Positions 1-7,466 of a stretch of 64,000 bases of DNA are shown piece after piece. Both the position numbers and the translations under genes were made by a program. Under the pieces are notes generated by a model that saw only the letters and a list, made by a program, of their open reading frames with translations, did not search any database and was not told where the DNA came from. The DNA is from Acidobacteriota bacterium (GTDB lineage: Bacteria; Acidobacteriota; Vicinamibacteria; Fen-336), in contig JAJDNS010000184.1 of assembly GCA_022340585.1 (NCBI GenBank), forward strand, positions 1 through 64,000. The letters run 5' to 3'. Within the stretch, counting starts at the first letter, position 1, and every line of letters begins with the position of its first letter.

Positions 1-104
1 TTCGTCACGGCCTCCCGGAGAGCGTCGTCCCCCTCACCGATCAGGATCTTCCCGTGAAGATCCAGGATCACCACGTCATCAACCTGGCGCTCGACGATCT
101 TCAT
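1..104 (-). CDS. STAS-domain (anti-sigma factor antagonist-like) protein, N-terminal part only
   Basis: The gene runs off the left edge, so only the first 34 codons are visible. The ATG is at 102-104 on the minus strand and the product begins MKIVERQVDDVVILDLHGKI. A short beta-strand pair followed by LDLxGKI(L)IGEG is the usual opening of STAS proteins of the SpoIIAA/RsbV type, which bind anti-sigma factors or regulate phospho-relays. A weak GGAG lies about 10 bases upstream. The conserved phosphorylatable serine falls outside the window, so whether it is a true antagonist cannot be judged. Confidence 0.7.
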   Translation of the reverse strand, partial: MKIVERQVDDVVILDLHGKILIGEGDDALREAVT

Positions 105-217
105 GGCGGCTATTCTCCGTGTGGATAGTCAGTTGCGAAAAGCGAACGGTAAGCTACCACGCGCACTCCGAACAAGTCAACGCGGCTGACAGCCTCGTGG
201 CTCTCACGACTGCGTTG

Positions 218-251
218 GCCGGCCACGCGCCCCTCGGGGCGCGCGGCCGGC
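218..251. terminator. Long GC-rich inverted repeat downstream of rpsU (possible terminator)
   Basis: Arms 218-233 and 236-251 pair over about 16 base pairs with one A-C mismatch and a two-base core, giving a very stable hairpin 58 bases beyond the rpsU stop. Neither side carries a run of T, so this is not a classic intrinsic terminator. A smaller CGTG/CACG hairpin (195-208) follows in the rpsU direction. The rest of 105-308 shows nothing else. Confidence 0.45.
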
Positions 252-308
252 TTCAGGCAGGTTGCGGAGTTCCGCTCCTCGGAGCGCGAGTGGCCCCCTT
301 TCCCGTCC

Positions 309-506
309 TCACTCGGTCTCGCGGCGTAGCTTCTTGCGGTTCCGCTTCCGGGCGAGGGCCTGCTTCGCCCGGCGCTTGTCCCCGGGCTTCAGGTAGAAGC
401 TGTGCTTCTTGATGTCCTTGATGATGTCTTCCTGCTGGACCTTGCGCTTGAAGCGGCGGAGGGCATTCTCGATGGATTCACCCTCCTGGACCTTGATCTC
501 GGCCAA
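309..506 (-). CDS. rpsU: 30S ribosomal protein bS21
   Basis: This 65-residue basic protein is bS21, which binds near the 3' end of 16S rRNA in the small subunit and helps translation initiation. The motif ENALRRFKRK near residues 13-22 and the Arg/Lys-rich C-terminus (ARKRNRKKLRR) are diagnostic, and the length is normal. The start is a TTG at 504-506 giving MAEIKVQEG, preceded by a G-rich stretch and GAGAG. It is transcribed alone from a consensus promoter at 612-640, leaving a leader of about 100 bases, long enough for autoregulation, although no structure was recognised in it. Confidence 0.97.
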   Translation of the reverse strand: MAEIKVQEGESIENALRRFKRKVQQEDIIKDIKKHSFYLKPGDKRRAKQALARKRNRKKLRRETE

Positions 507-611
507 ACTCTCTACACCCCCTGACCGCCGTGGATTTCCTTGCGAAGAGGAACGGGCTTCCTGTTACATAGGGGACGGAAGACGACACGCGGCCCCTGTG
601 CTGGTCCAATG

Positions 612-640
612 ATGCTAGCCAGCTCACGCCGAGGTGTCAA
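612..640 (-). promoter_or_regulatory. Sigma70-type promoter for rpsU
   Basis: On the minus strand, TTGACA (640-635) is followed after exactly 17 bases by TAGCAT (617-612). The -35 matches the consensus fully and the -10 is preceded by GGC, close to the GCTANNNT pattern seen elsewhere in the window. Predicted transcription starts near 605, about 100 bases before the rpsU start. Confidence 0.75.
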
Positions 641-668
641 GCAACGCCCCACCAATCAAGGAGTTAAC

Positions 669-1541
669 TTGCCTGAGCGGTCCACCGACCCCGGCGTCCT
701 CTACGTCGTGGCGACCCCCATCGGCAACATGGAAGACGTGACCCTTCGCGCCCTGCGGATCCTCGGGGAGGTCGACCTCGTGGCCTGCGAAGACACGCGA
801 CGGACCGGAGCTCTTCTGCGCGCCCACGGGATCTCGACCGCCAGGACCTCCTACTTCGAGCAGAACGAGCGCTGGAAGGGCGAGCGGATCCTGGCCGCTC
901 TTCGCTCCGGCCGCAGCGTAGCCGTGGTCTCCGATGCAGGTACGCCCGGACTCTCCGACCCCGGCTTCCGCCTGGTCCGGGACGCGCGGGCCGAGGGGCT
1001 GCCGGTGCTGCCCGTGCCCGGCCCGAGCGCCGCGGTGGCCGCGCTCTCGGTCTCGGGCCTGCCCACCGACCGCTTCCTGTTCGTCGGCTTCCTTCCGGCC
1101 CGGGCCGGGCCCCGACGAAGGGCCCTCGAGGAGCTCTCTGCGGCCCGGCCCACCCTCGTCTTCTACGAGTCCCCGGTCCGGGCCGTCAGGGCCCTCACGG
1201 CAATGGCCGAGGTCCTGGGGGATCGGGAGGCCTTCCTCTGCCGAGAAGCGACCAAGGTCCACGAGGAGTATGTCCGTGGGCGGCTGCGCGAGATCGTCGA
1301 CAGGCTCGCCGCCCGGAGCACCGTTCGGGGCGAGATCGTGCTCGTCGTGGCCGGAGCCACGGAGACACCTGCCCCGGGCGAGATTGAGGACCCGGCCGCC
1401 CTCTACTCACGCCTCACCGCCGACGGGAAGACGACTCGCCGGCAGGCGGTCAAGGAAGTGGCTCGCCGCCTCGGGCTCCCCGCGCGGGAGGTGTACCGCC
1501 GCGTCCTCGCGACAGAGAAGGACGACCCCGGGGCGAGTTGA
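669..1541 (+). CDS. rsmI: 16S rRNA (cytidine1402-2'-O)-methyltransferase RsmI
   Basis: RsmI 2'-O-methylates C1402 in the decoding centre of 16S rRNA using SAM. The protein opens with the family signature LYVVATPIGNMEDVTLRAL near residue 10, followed by CEDTRRT and by VSDAGTPGLSDPG, the SAM-binding tetrapyrrole-methylase fold. At 290 residues it has normal length. I chose the TTG at 669 because AAGGAG sits five bases upstream (658-663). The frame stays open upstream to 540, but those residues are not family-like. purD follows after 15 bases, so the two are probably co-transcribed. Confidence 0.95.
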   Translation: MPERSTDPGVLYVVATPIGNMEDVTLRALRILGEVDLVACEDTRRTGALLRAHGISTARTSYFEQNERWKGERILAALRSGRSVAVVSDAGTPGLSDPGFRLVRDARAEGLPVLPVPGPSAAVAALSVSGLPTDRFLFVGFLPARAGPRRRALEELSAARPTLVFYESPVRAVRALTAMAEVLGDREAFLCREATKVHEEYVRGRLREIVDRLAARSTVRGEIVLVVAGATETPAPGEIEDPAALYSRLTADGKTTRRQAVKEVARRLGLPAREVYRRVLATEKDDPGAS

Positions 1542-1556
1542 CAGGGGCAACCCCTC

Positions 1557-2870
1557 ATGTCACCTTCTCATCGCGATATGAAGGTTCTGGTCGTCGGCAA
1601 TGGCGGCCGCGAGCACGCTCTCGCCTGGAAGATCCGCCAGAGTCCTCTCGTCACCGAGCTCTACTGCGCTCCCGGCAACGCGGGCGTCGCGGAGATCGCG
1701 GATTGTGTCCCGATCGACGCCTCGAGCATCGTCGAGGTGGCCGACTTCGCCCAGACGGTCAAGGCGGACCTCACCGTGGTCGGCCCCGAGCTGCCCATGG
1801 TCCTGGGTATCGGAGACGAGTTCGTCCGACGGGATCTGCCGATCTTCTGCCCCTCGCGTGGCGCGGCGGAGATCGAGGGCTCGAAGGCATTCGCCCGGGA
1901 GTTCATGTCCCGGCACAACATCCCCTCGCCGAGGTACGAGGTGCACACCTCGCTCGACGACGCCCTCGCCTTCGTCGAGAAGGCCCCGTTCGGCTACCCG
2001 TTCGTGGTGAAGGCCGACGGGCTGGCCGCGGGCAAGGGCAGCATCATCGCCCACGAAGCGGCCGAGGCGCGGACCGCGGTCGAGCAGATGATGGGCGAGA
2101 AGCGGTTCGGGTCGGCGGGCGCGAAGGTCGTGATGGAGGAGTTCCTCCGAGGCGAGGAGGTCTCGTTCCTCGTGCTGTCCGACGGGAAGCGGGTCGTTCC
2201 CCTGGCCTCGGTCCAGGACCACAAGCGTGCCCTCGACGACGACGAGGGTCCCAATACCGGGGGCATGGGCACCGTCTCTCCGACGACGATCCTCCGCCTC
2301 GACGGGCACAAGCGCATCATGCAGGAGATCGTCGTACCGACGATCGCGGGGATGGCCGCCGAGGGCCGGCGCTTCCAGGGGGTCCTGTTCACGGGGCTGA
2401 TGATGACGGACTCGGGCCCCAAGGTCCTCGAGTTCAATGCGAGATTCGGCGATCCCGAGACACAGGCCATCATGGCCCGGATGCGCTCGGACATCGTACC
2501 CCTGCTCCAGCAGGGCGCCGCCGGGCAGCTCGGGGAGACGAAGATCGAGTGGGCCAAGGAGCCTTCGGTCTGTGTCGTGCTGGCGAGCCGCGGCTACCCC
2601 GAGACCCCGGAGACCGGCCACGCGATCCACGGCCTCGAGTCGCTGAAGGACTGGAGCGACGTGGTCGTCTACCACGCGGCGACGAAGCTGGAGGGCAACG
2701 AGGTCCAGACGGTCGGGGGTCGCGTGCTCGGCGTGACCGCCCTCGGGGCGAATCTCGAGGCTGCCATCAACCGCGCCTACGAGGCGGTCGGGCACATCTC
2801 CTTCGAGGGCATGCACTACCGCAAGGACATCGGGCGACGCGCGCTGGCCCGGCTCCAGCGGCCACGCTGA
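1557..2870 (+). CDS. purD: Phosphoribosylamine-glycine ligase
   Basis: PurD joins glycine to 5-phosphoribosylamine with ATP in step 2 of purine synthesis. The N-terminal MKVLVVGNGGREHALAWK motif, the ATP-grasp core (VVKADGLAAGKG, GMGTVSP, EFNARFGDPETQ) and the length of 437 residues fit the family. The ATG at 1557 has AGGGG nine bases upstream. A second ATG at 1578 would begin exactly at the conserved MKVLVVG and is an alternative. It sits downstream of rsmI and ends 16 bases before a convergent gene. purF, purB and purU lie elsewhere in the window, so the pathway is not one operon. Confidence 0.96.
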   Translation: MSPSHRDMKVLVVGNGGREHALAWKIRQSPLVTELYCAPGNAGVAEIADCVPIDASSIVEVADFAQTVKADLTVVGPELPMVLGIGDEFVRRDLPIFCPSRGAAEIEGSKAFAREFMSRHNIPSPRYEVHTSLDDALAFVEKAPFGYPFVVKADGLAAGKGSIIAHEAAEARTAVEQMMGEKRFGSAGAKVVMEEFLRGEEVSFLVLSDGKRVVPLASVQDHKRALDDDEGPNTGGMGTVSPTTILRLDGHKRIMQEIVVPTIAGMAAEGRRFQGVLFTGLMMTDSGPKVLEFNARFGDPETQAIMARMRSDIVPLLQQGAAGQLGETKIEWAKEPSVCVVLASRGYPETPETGHAIHGLESLKDWSDVVVYHAATKLEGNEVQTVGGRVLGVTALGANLEAAINRAYEAVGHISFEGMHYRKDIGRRALARLQRPR

Positions 2871-2886
2871 CTCCGTCGGTCCGACT

Positions 2887-4101
2887 CTACCGAGGGGTAC
2901 CGGTGAGAAGCGTGCCCGCAACCTGGAAGCGGAGCACGTCGGCGGCCCCCCCGGGATCGTGGCCCGGCCGCGGCTCGAGAGGCTGATCGTCGATGTCGAC
3001 GATCCCGGGCAGGAGGATCAGCTCCACCATTCGCCCCGCTCGCAGGAGGTCGCCGGGGTCGACCTTCAGGGCCCGCCGGCCGATGTCGTACGAGATCGTG
3101 ATCGCGTCGAGCGCGCGGTCCCCGGGGCGAGGCCGGCCCGCGTAGCGCAGACCCACCCGACCCTCGAAGCTCGTCTCCTCCATGTCGTTGCTGAACTGCA
3201 CCTGGAACACGGTGTCCGGGGGCACGTCCCGCTCCCCGTCGAGGGGAAGGGAGAAGACGATGACGGGGGGCTTCAGGGGCGGGGGCGGGGCCAGGGGCGC
3301 GTCCTTGGCCTTCGCCGTCGGAGACGGGGCCTTCGCCAGCATCACATCCTCGGCGGAGATGTACACGATCCCGTTGATCGTCCGCACCCGGCCCTCTACC
3401 GCGAGCCACTTGCCGGTGTCCCGGCGGAGCTTCGGGTCGAGCTTCCACCCCGAGCCTTTCGGCTTCTGGCCCGTCACCCAGAGCGCGAACACGTCGTTCT
3501 TCAGGACCCAGTCCGAGGAGTGGCGGCGGCTGGCCGACGGCAGGTCGCCGTAGAGGTTGGCCCCGCGGAACTGCCCCACCACCCGGACGGTCTCCCCGTC
3601 CCACTGCCCCAGACGCGTCAGGAGATCTTCGAGGGTGGCCTCCGGGGCGGCCGGACGGCCTTCCTGCTTGCGCTCCTGGGGTCCATAGTACTTCCAGAAG
3701 TTGATGGTGGTGGTCGTCTGATGGCTCTCCGGATCGGTCCCCTGGCTCACGACACCGGTGATCTCGATCTCCCGTCCGACCCAGGTGCGGGCGTCGTCTT
3801 CGAACCGTGCGGCCACCACTCGAACCGGGAAGATGACCGCACGACCCCCGGGATCGCCCAGGGCCCAGGCTCGTTGGCCGACGCTGGTGAGCATTCCGAG
3901 CGTCCCGCTGACCCGGACGGCTCGCTCGTAGTAGGACTCCGGCATCAGCAGGAGCGATTCGAGGGCGACGTCGATCGGCTCCCCGTACTGCATCTCGTAC
4001 TCGTTAGTCCCGTAGTCGCCGCCCCCGTACTGGCCGACGGCGGCCCCCGGGGACGCCAACCCGAGAGCAAGGAGCGCCGCCACGGTGCCCAGCAGACGCA
4101 T
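2887..4101 (-). CDS. Secreted protein with bacterial Ig-like domain, function unknown
   Basis: The 404-residue product has a clear signal peptide (MRLLGTVAALLALGLASPGA, likely cut after AVG). Two beta-rich segments (about residues 45-135 and 150-240) look like OB-fold modules: VRVSGTLGML and VRVVGQFRGANLYG open similar repeats. A proline-rich linker leads to a C-terminal Ig-like domain of the Big_5 type (LDGERDVPPDTVFQVQFSNDM). I do not recognise a function; an envelope-associated binding protein is the safest reading. ATG 4101 is preferred over TTG 4107 because 4107 lies inside a CATAAT hexamer that resembles the promoter. Confidence 0.75.
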   Translation of the reverse strand: MRLLGTVAALLALGLASPGAAVGQYGGGDYGTNEYEMQYGEPIDVALESLLLMPESYYERAVRVSGTLGMLTSVGQRAWALGDPGGRAVIFPVRVVAARFEDDARTWVGREIEITGVVSQGTDPESHQTTTTINFWKYYGPQERKQEGRPAAPEATLEDLLTRLGQWDGETVRVVGQFRGANLYGDLPSASRRHSSDWVLKNDVFALWVTGQKPKGSGWKLDPKLRRDTGKWLAVEGRVRTINGIVYISAEDVMLAKAPSPTAKAKDAPLAPPPPLKPPVIVFSLPLDGERDVPPDTVFQVQFSNDMEETSFEGRVGLRYAGRPRPGDRALDAITISYDIGRRALKVDPGDLLRAGRMVELILLPGIVDIDDQPLEPRPGHDPGGAADVLRFQVAGTLLTGTPR

Positions 4102-4106
4102 GCTCA

Positions 4107-4112
4107 ATTATG
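4107..4112 (-). promoter_or_regulatory. -10 hexamer CATAAT ahead of the secreted protein gene
   Basis: CATAAT reads 4112 to 4107 on the minus strand and ends five bases before the ATG at 4101, so the transcript would be nearly or fully leaderless. No good -35 was found. Confidence 0.45.
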
Positions 4113-4270
4113 GGGGCGAGATCCGGCTTCGGGTCAAACGATTATCCCCGCGGTGCCCGCCGGGCGGCCGCTGGGCCCCTCCTCGAGCCCGAGGACGGCC
4201 CGGCTCCCCCCCGCGGCCTTCATCCAACTGAGCCACAGGAGGTTGCGGTGTTCCGAGTGACCGAGCGCAC

Positions 4271-4299
4271 TTGACCGGCCCTGGAGCGCATGCTACCGT
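4271..4299 (+). promoter_or_regulatory. Sigma70 promoter with extended -10
   Basis: TTGACC (4271-4276), a 17-base spacer and TGC-TACCGT (-10 at 4294-4299) make a near-consensus promoter. Its position shows that the ATG at 4290 lies in the promoter and cannot start the downstream gene, fixing that start at 4359. Confidence 0.75.
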
Positions 4300-4358
4300 C
4301 GCACCTTGGGATCTGCCTGCAAACGTATGGCTTTCCGGGACTTGCGGGTGAGCGGACC

Positions 4359-5120
4359 ATGAAGTTTCGAGTCCTCGGCTGCTACGGCGGCAACGTGCCC
4401 CAGCACGGGATGACGTCCTTCCTCGTGAACGGCAGAGTCTGCCTGGATGCCGGCTGGGTGTCGGGTGCGCTCAGCCTGCGCGAGCAGGTCAAGGTGAAGG
4501 ACGTGGTCATCTCGCACTCGCACCTCGACCACACCTGCTCGCTCCCGTTCCTTATCGACAACAACTTCTCTGCTCCCGGCTTCGAGCTGCGCATCTACGC
4601 GATCCCCGAGGTGATCGCGTCGATGAAGGACCACCTCTTCAACAACCACACGTGGCCCGACTTCACCAGTCTCCCCAACGACCTGACGCCGGTCCTGAAG
4701 CTGGTCGAGGTCCCGTTGGAGAAGCCGTTCGCAGTGAACGGCATCACCCTTCGGGCGATCAAGGTCTCGCATCTTGTCCCCACGACCGGCTTCGTCGTCG
4801 AGGACAAGAGCGGAGCCATCGCCTACTCGAGCGACACCGGACCCACCGAGCGTTTCTGGAAGATCGTCAACAAGGTCGAGAACCTGAAGGCCCTCATCGT
4901 GGAGACCTCCTTCCCCAACGAGCTGCAGGACCTCGCCAACGTCTCGGGACACCTGACCCCTCAGACGCTCGGTCGCGAGCTGCGAAAGTTCAGGCAGGAC
5001 GTGCCCATCTACCTCTACGGTGCCAAGCCCCGCCACATGGCCAAGATCCGCAAGCAGGTGCGGGCCCTGAAGCGGCGCCGTCTGAGCTTCCTGGTGCAGG
5101 GCAAGACCTACACCTTCTGA
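4359..5120 (+). CDS. Metallo-beta-lactamase-fold hydrolase, class II cyclic-nucleotide phosphodiesterase-like
   Basis: The 253-residue protein has the metal motif HSHLDHT (residues about 51-57) and later SHLVPTTGF, SSDTGPT and ETSFPNE segments, as in 3',5'-cyclic-nucleotide phosphodiesterases of class II and related RNase Z-like hydrolases. It probably hydrolyses a phosphodiester in the cytoplasm with two zinc ions; there is no signal peptide. The start at 4359 follows a promoter at 4271-4299 and a GGGTGAG. It is monocistronic. Substrate unproven: cAMP is a guess from the family name only. Confidence 0.85.
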   Translation: MKFRVLGCYGGNVPQHGMTSFLVNGRVCLDAGWVSGALSLREQVKVKDVVISHSHLDHTCSLPFLIDNNFSAPGFELRIYAIPEVIASMKDHLFNNHTWPDFTSLPNDLTPVLKLVEVPLEKPFAVNGITLRAIKVSHLVPTTGFVVEDKSGAIAYSSDTGPTERFWKIVNKVENLKALIVETSFPNELQDLANVSGHLTPQTLGRELRKFRQDVPIYLYGAKPRHMAKIRKQVRALKRRRLSFLVQGKTYTF

Positions 5121-5187
5121 GGACCGCTGCGAGCCCCGGTCGCCAGTGTGTCCTTGGCGGGCCGTCGGCGGGTGCCCTCTCGGGACT

Positions 5188-6078
5188 CTAGACCCGCACT
5201 CGGCGGAGGCTGACGAGGCTCCCCACGATCCCGACCACCATGCCCCCGACGACGAGGGCCAGCGCGATCGGCGACGGCAACGCGAAGGCCGCCCGGCCGA
5301 GCATCTCCGACGAGGACACGTCGCTCGCCAGCCAGCGGAGGGCGAGCCAGAGCAGGGCGGCCGCGACCAGGCCTCCGAGTCCGCCCTGGATCATCCCCTC
5401 GACCACGAACGGCCCCTTCACGTAGGCCCGCGTCGCGCCCACCAGACGCATGATGTCGAGCTCGTCTTCCCGCGCGTAGACGGTGAGGCGAATGACGTTG
5501 GAGATGGTGAAGATCCCGGCGAGAACCAGGATTCCGCCGAGGAAGGCCCCAACCCCCCGCAGAAGGCGGACGCCCGTGGCCAGGCGATCGATCCACAGAA
5601 GGTCGTACTGGATCTCCTGCACACCGGGGACCTCTGCGAACTCCCCGGCGAGGCGCTCGACCTCCTCGGGGGACTGGTGGCTCGCCCGCAGGTTCACCTC
5701 GAGGGAGGCGGGGAACGGGTTCTCGCCGAGGTCCTCGGGGAGCGAGCTCAGGTCTCGAAACAGGGCCTTGAAGCGTTCGAGCGCCTGGTCCCTGCTCACC
5801 GAGTCGATCGACTCCACCGCCGGGTCCTCGCGGAGCCGGTTCTCGAGGCTGGCGCGCACACGATCCTCGATTCCGTCCTCCAGGTACACGATGACCTGGA
5901 TCTTCTCCGTCCAGCGGTTCACCACGTCCCCCAGGTTCCCGGCCACGGTGAGGAAGGCCCCGAGGACGAACAGGCTCACCGCGATGGTCCCGATGGACAC
6001 CGCGTTTACGAGCCGACTGCGCCAGAGGCTCGTGAGGGCCTCCTGGAAGAAATAGGCGAGCGCGCGCACCATCACCAT
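5188..6078 (-). CDS. ftsX: Cell-division ABC transporter permease FtsX
   Basis: FtsX anchors FtsE at the septum and passes a signal to periplasmic peptidoglycan hydrolases. The 296-residue product has an N-terminal membrane segment after RALAYFFQEALTSLWRSR, a periplasmic loop with VYLEDGIEDRVRASLE and a typical three-helix C-terminal permease block. The start MVMVRALAY at 6078 is chosen because upstream in-frame codons overlap the promoter. Unusually, ftsE is not adjacent: a uridine kinase gene on the other strand lies between, and ftsX has its own palindromic -10 (6088-6097). No EnvC- or CtpA-like partner gene follows. Confidence 0.93.
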   Translation of the reverse strand: MVMVRALAYFFQEALTSLWRSRLVNAVSIGTIAVSLFVLGAFLTVAGNLGDVVNRWTEKIQVIVYLEDGIEDRVRASLENRLREDPAVESIDSVSRDQALERFKALFRDLSSLPEDLGENPFPASLEVNLRASHQSPEEVERLAGEFAEVPGVQEIQYDLLWIDRLATGVRLLRGVGAFLGGILVLAGIFTISNVIRLTVYAREDELDIMRLVGATRAYVKGPFVVEGMIQGGLGGLVAAALLWLALRWLASDVSSSEMLGRAAFALPSPIALALVVGGMVVGIVGSLVSLRRVRV

Positions 6079-6087
6079 GGGAGCCGC

Positions 6088-6097
6088 GATTATAATC
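6088..6097. promoter_or_regulatory. Palindromic bidirectional -10 shared by udk and ftsX
   Basis: GATTATAATC is a perfect 10-base palindrome and contains TATAAT on both strands: 6091-6096 for udk and 6094-6089 for ftsX. The udk hexamer ends seven bases before its ATG, predicting a leaderless mRNA; the ftsX hexamer ends ten bases before its ATG. No consensus -35 is visible on either side. Confidence 0.65.
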
Positions 6098-6103
6098 CGT
6101 GGC

Positions 6104-6733
6104 ATGAGTCTGCTCGTGGGGATCGGGGGAGGGACGGGATCGGGCAAGACCTCCCTGGCCGTCCGAATCCAGGAACGGGTGGGGGAGGAGCGCTGCCTGC
6201 TCCTCGCCCAGGACGCCTACTACAAGGACGGCAGCAGCCTCAGTCCGGAGAAGCAGGCGGCCATCAACTACGACCACCCCGACGCCTACGACACGTCGCT
6301 CCTCGTCCAGGATCTGCGCGACCTCAAGGCGGGGCGGCCCGTTCCGCACCTCACCTACGACCACGGGACCTACTCGCGGAAGGTGCAGCCCGACGCGCTG
6401 ACTCCCCGGCCGCTGGTCATCCTCGAGGGCATCCTGGTGCTGGCCGAGGAGGCGCTGCGGCGACTGATGGACATCAAGCTGTTCATCGACGCCGACGCCG
6501 ACGTCCGCATCCTCCGCCGGCTCGACCGGGACATTCTCGAACGGGGCCGCAGCTTCGAGTCGGTGCGGCGGCAGTACCTCGAGTCGGTCCGCCCCATGCA
6601 CCTCGAGTTCGTGGAGCCCTCGAAGCGCTACGCCGACCTCATCATCCCCGGGGGGGCCCAGAACGAGGTGGCGCTCGAAGCGGTGGTCTCGCGAATCCGG
6701 GCCATGCTGGCGGCGGAGAGCGTCTCCGCCTAG
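6104..6733 (+). CDS. udk: Uridine kinase
   Basis: Udk phosphorylates uridine and cytidine in pyrimidine salvage. The 209-residue protein has the Walker A GIGGGTGSGKTS at the start, LAQDAYYKD and YDHPDAYD typical of uridine kinases, and an ILERGRSFESV lid. ATG 6104 begins directly before the conserved VGIGGG. The ATG at 6077 would overlap the start of ftsX and lie upstream of the -10. The gene occupies the whole space between ftsE (tail to tail, four-base overlap) and ftsX (divergent, 25-base gap), an odd insertion into a normally contiguous pair. Confidence 0.93.
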   Translation: MSLLVGIGGGTGSGKTSLAVRIQERVGEERCLLLAQDAYYKDGSSLSPEKQAAINYDHPDAYDTSLLVQDLRDLKAGRPVPHLTYDHGTYSRKVQPDALTPRPLVILEGILVLAEEALRRLMDIKLFIDADADVRILRRLDRDILERGRSFESVRRQYLESVRPMHLEFVEPSKRYADLIIPGGAQNEVALEAVVSRIRAMLAAESVSA

Positions 6734-7386
6734 CCCGAGACCACCCGTCCACGGTCGAGGGCGATCACCCGCTTCCCCATCCGCTGGATCATGTCGCGAT
6801 CGTGGGTGGCCACCAGCACCGTGGTCCCCCGGGCGTTGACCTCGAGGAAGAGCCGCATGATCTCCTGGGCCATCTCGGGATCGAGGTTGCCGGTGGGCTC
6901 GTCGGCGAGGAGGAGCATCGGCTCGTTGATCAGGGCCCGGGCAATGGCCACCCGCTGCTGCTCGCCGCCGGACAGCTGCAACGGATAGGCGTGCATCTTG
7001 TGGTGCAGCCCCACCGACCTCAGGGAGGCGAAGGCCCGGCGCTTCTGCTCCCGAGCCGGCACCCCGAGAATGCGAGGCACGAACGCGACGTTCTCGAGGA
7101 TCGTCTTCCGCTTGAGAAGCTTGAAGTCCTGGAAGACGACCCCCACCGAGCGTCGCAGCTCCGGGATCTGACCCTGCGGGATGGCGGTGATGTTGCGACC
7201 ACCCACGAGGATCTGGCCCTGCGACGGGAGCTCCTCGCGAAAGACCAGCTTGAGGAAGGTCGTCTTGCCGGCACCGGAGGGGCCGGTGAGGAAGCAGAAG
7301 TCTCCCTTGGCGACGTGGAGAGTGATGTCGGACAGCGCCATCGACTCCCGGTCGTACTGCTTGTAGACGTGAAAGGCCTGTATCAT
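6730..7386 (-). CDS. ftsE: Cell-division ATP-binding protein FtsE
   Basis: This 218-residue ABC ATPase has Walker A GPSGAGKTTFLK, signature LSGGEQQRVAIARAL and Walker B MLLLADEPTGNLD, and opens with MIQAFHVYKQYDRESMALSD as in FtsE. It works with FtsX at the division site to activate cell-wall hydrolases. The closest permease partner is ftsX at 5188-6078, separated by udk on the opposite strand. Any ftsE read-through transcript would run antisense through udk into ftsX. It has its own TATAAT at 7412-7407, with a 20-base leader. Confidence 0.94.
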   Translation of the reverse strand: MIQAFHVYKQYDRESMALSDITLHVAKGDFCFLTGPSGAGKTTFLKLVFREELPSQGQILVGGRNITAIPQGQIPELRRSVGVVFQDFKLLKRKTILENVAFVPRILGVPAREQKRRAFASLRSVGLHHKMHAYPLQLSGGEQQRVAIARALINEPMLLLADEPTGNLDPEMAQEIMRLFLEVNARGTTVLVATHDRDMIQRMGKRVIALDRGRVVSG

Positions 7387-7406
7387 CGTTGGAACGACCG
7401 TCGGCG

Positions 7407-7412
7407 ATTATA
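7407..7412 (-). promoter_or_regulatory. -10 hexamer TATAAT for ftsE
   Basis: CGCTATAATCG on the minus strand puts TATAAT at 7412-7407, 20 bases before the ftsE ATG. The surrounding GCGATTATAGC is nearly symmetric, so TTATAG on the plus strand (7408-7413) may serve the divergent hydrolase gene. Confidence 0.55.
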
Positions 7413-7466
7413 GCGGCGCCGACCACCGCGTGCCCCCCAGGTCCAGTGAGCTCGAGCACATCTGCC

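Noticed and set aside
4290-4358. ATG at 4290 as start of the metallo-beta-lactamase-fold gene
   Set aside because: It lies inside the TGCTACCGT -10 of a consensus promoter, and homology starts at 4359.
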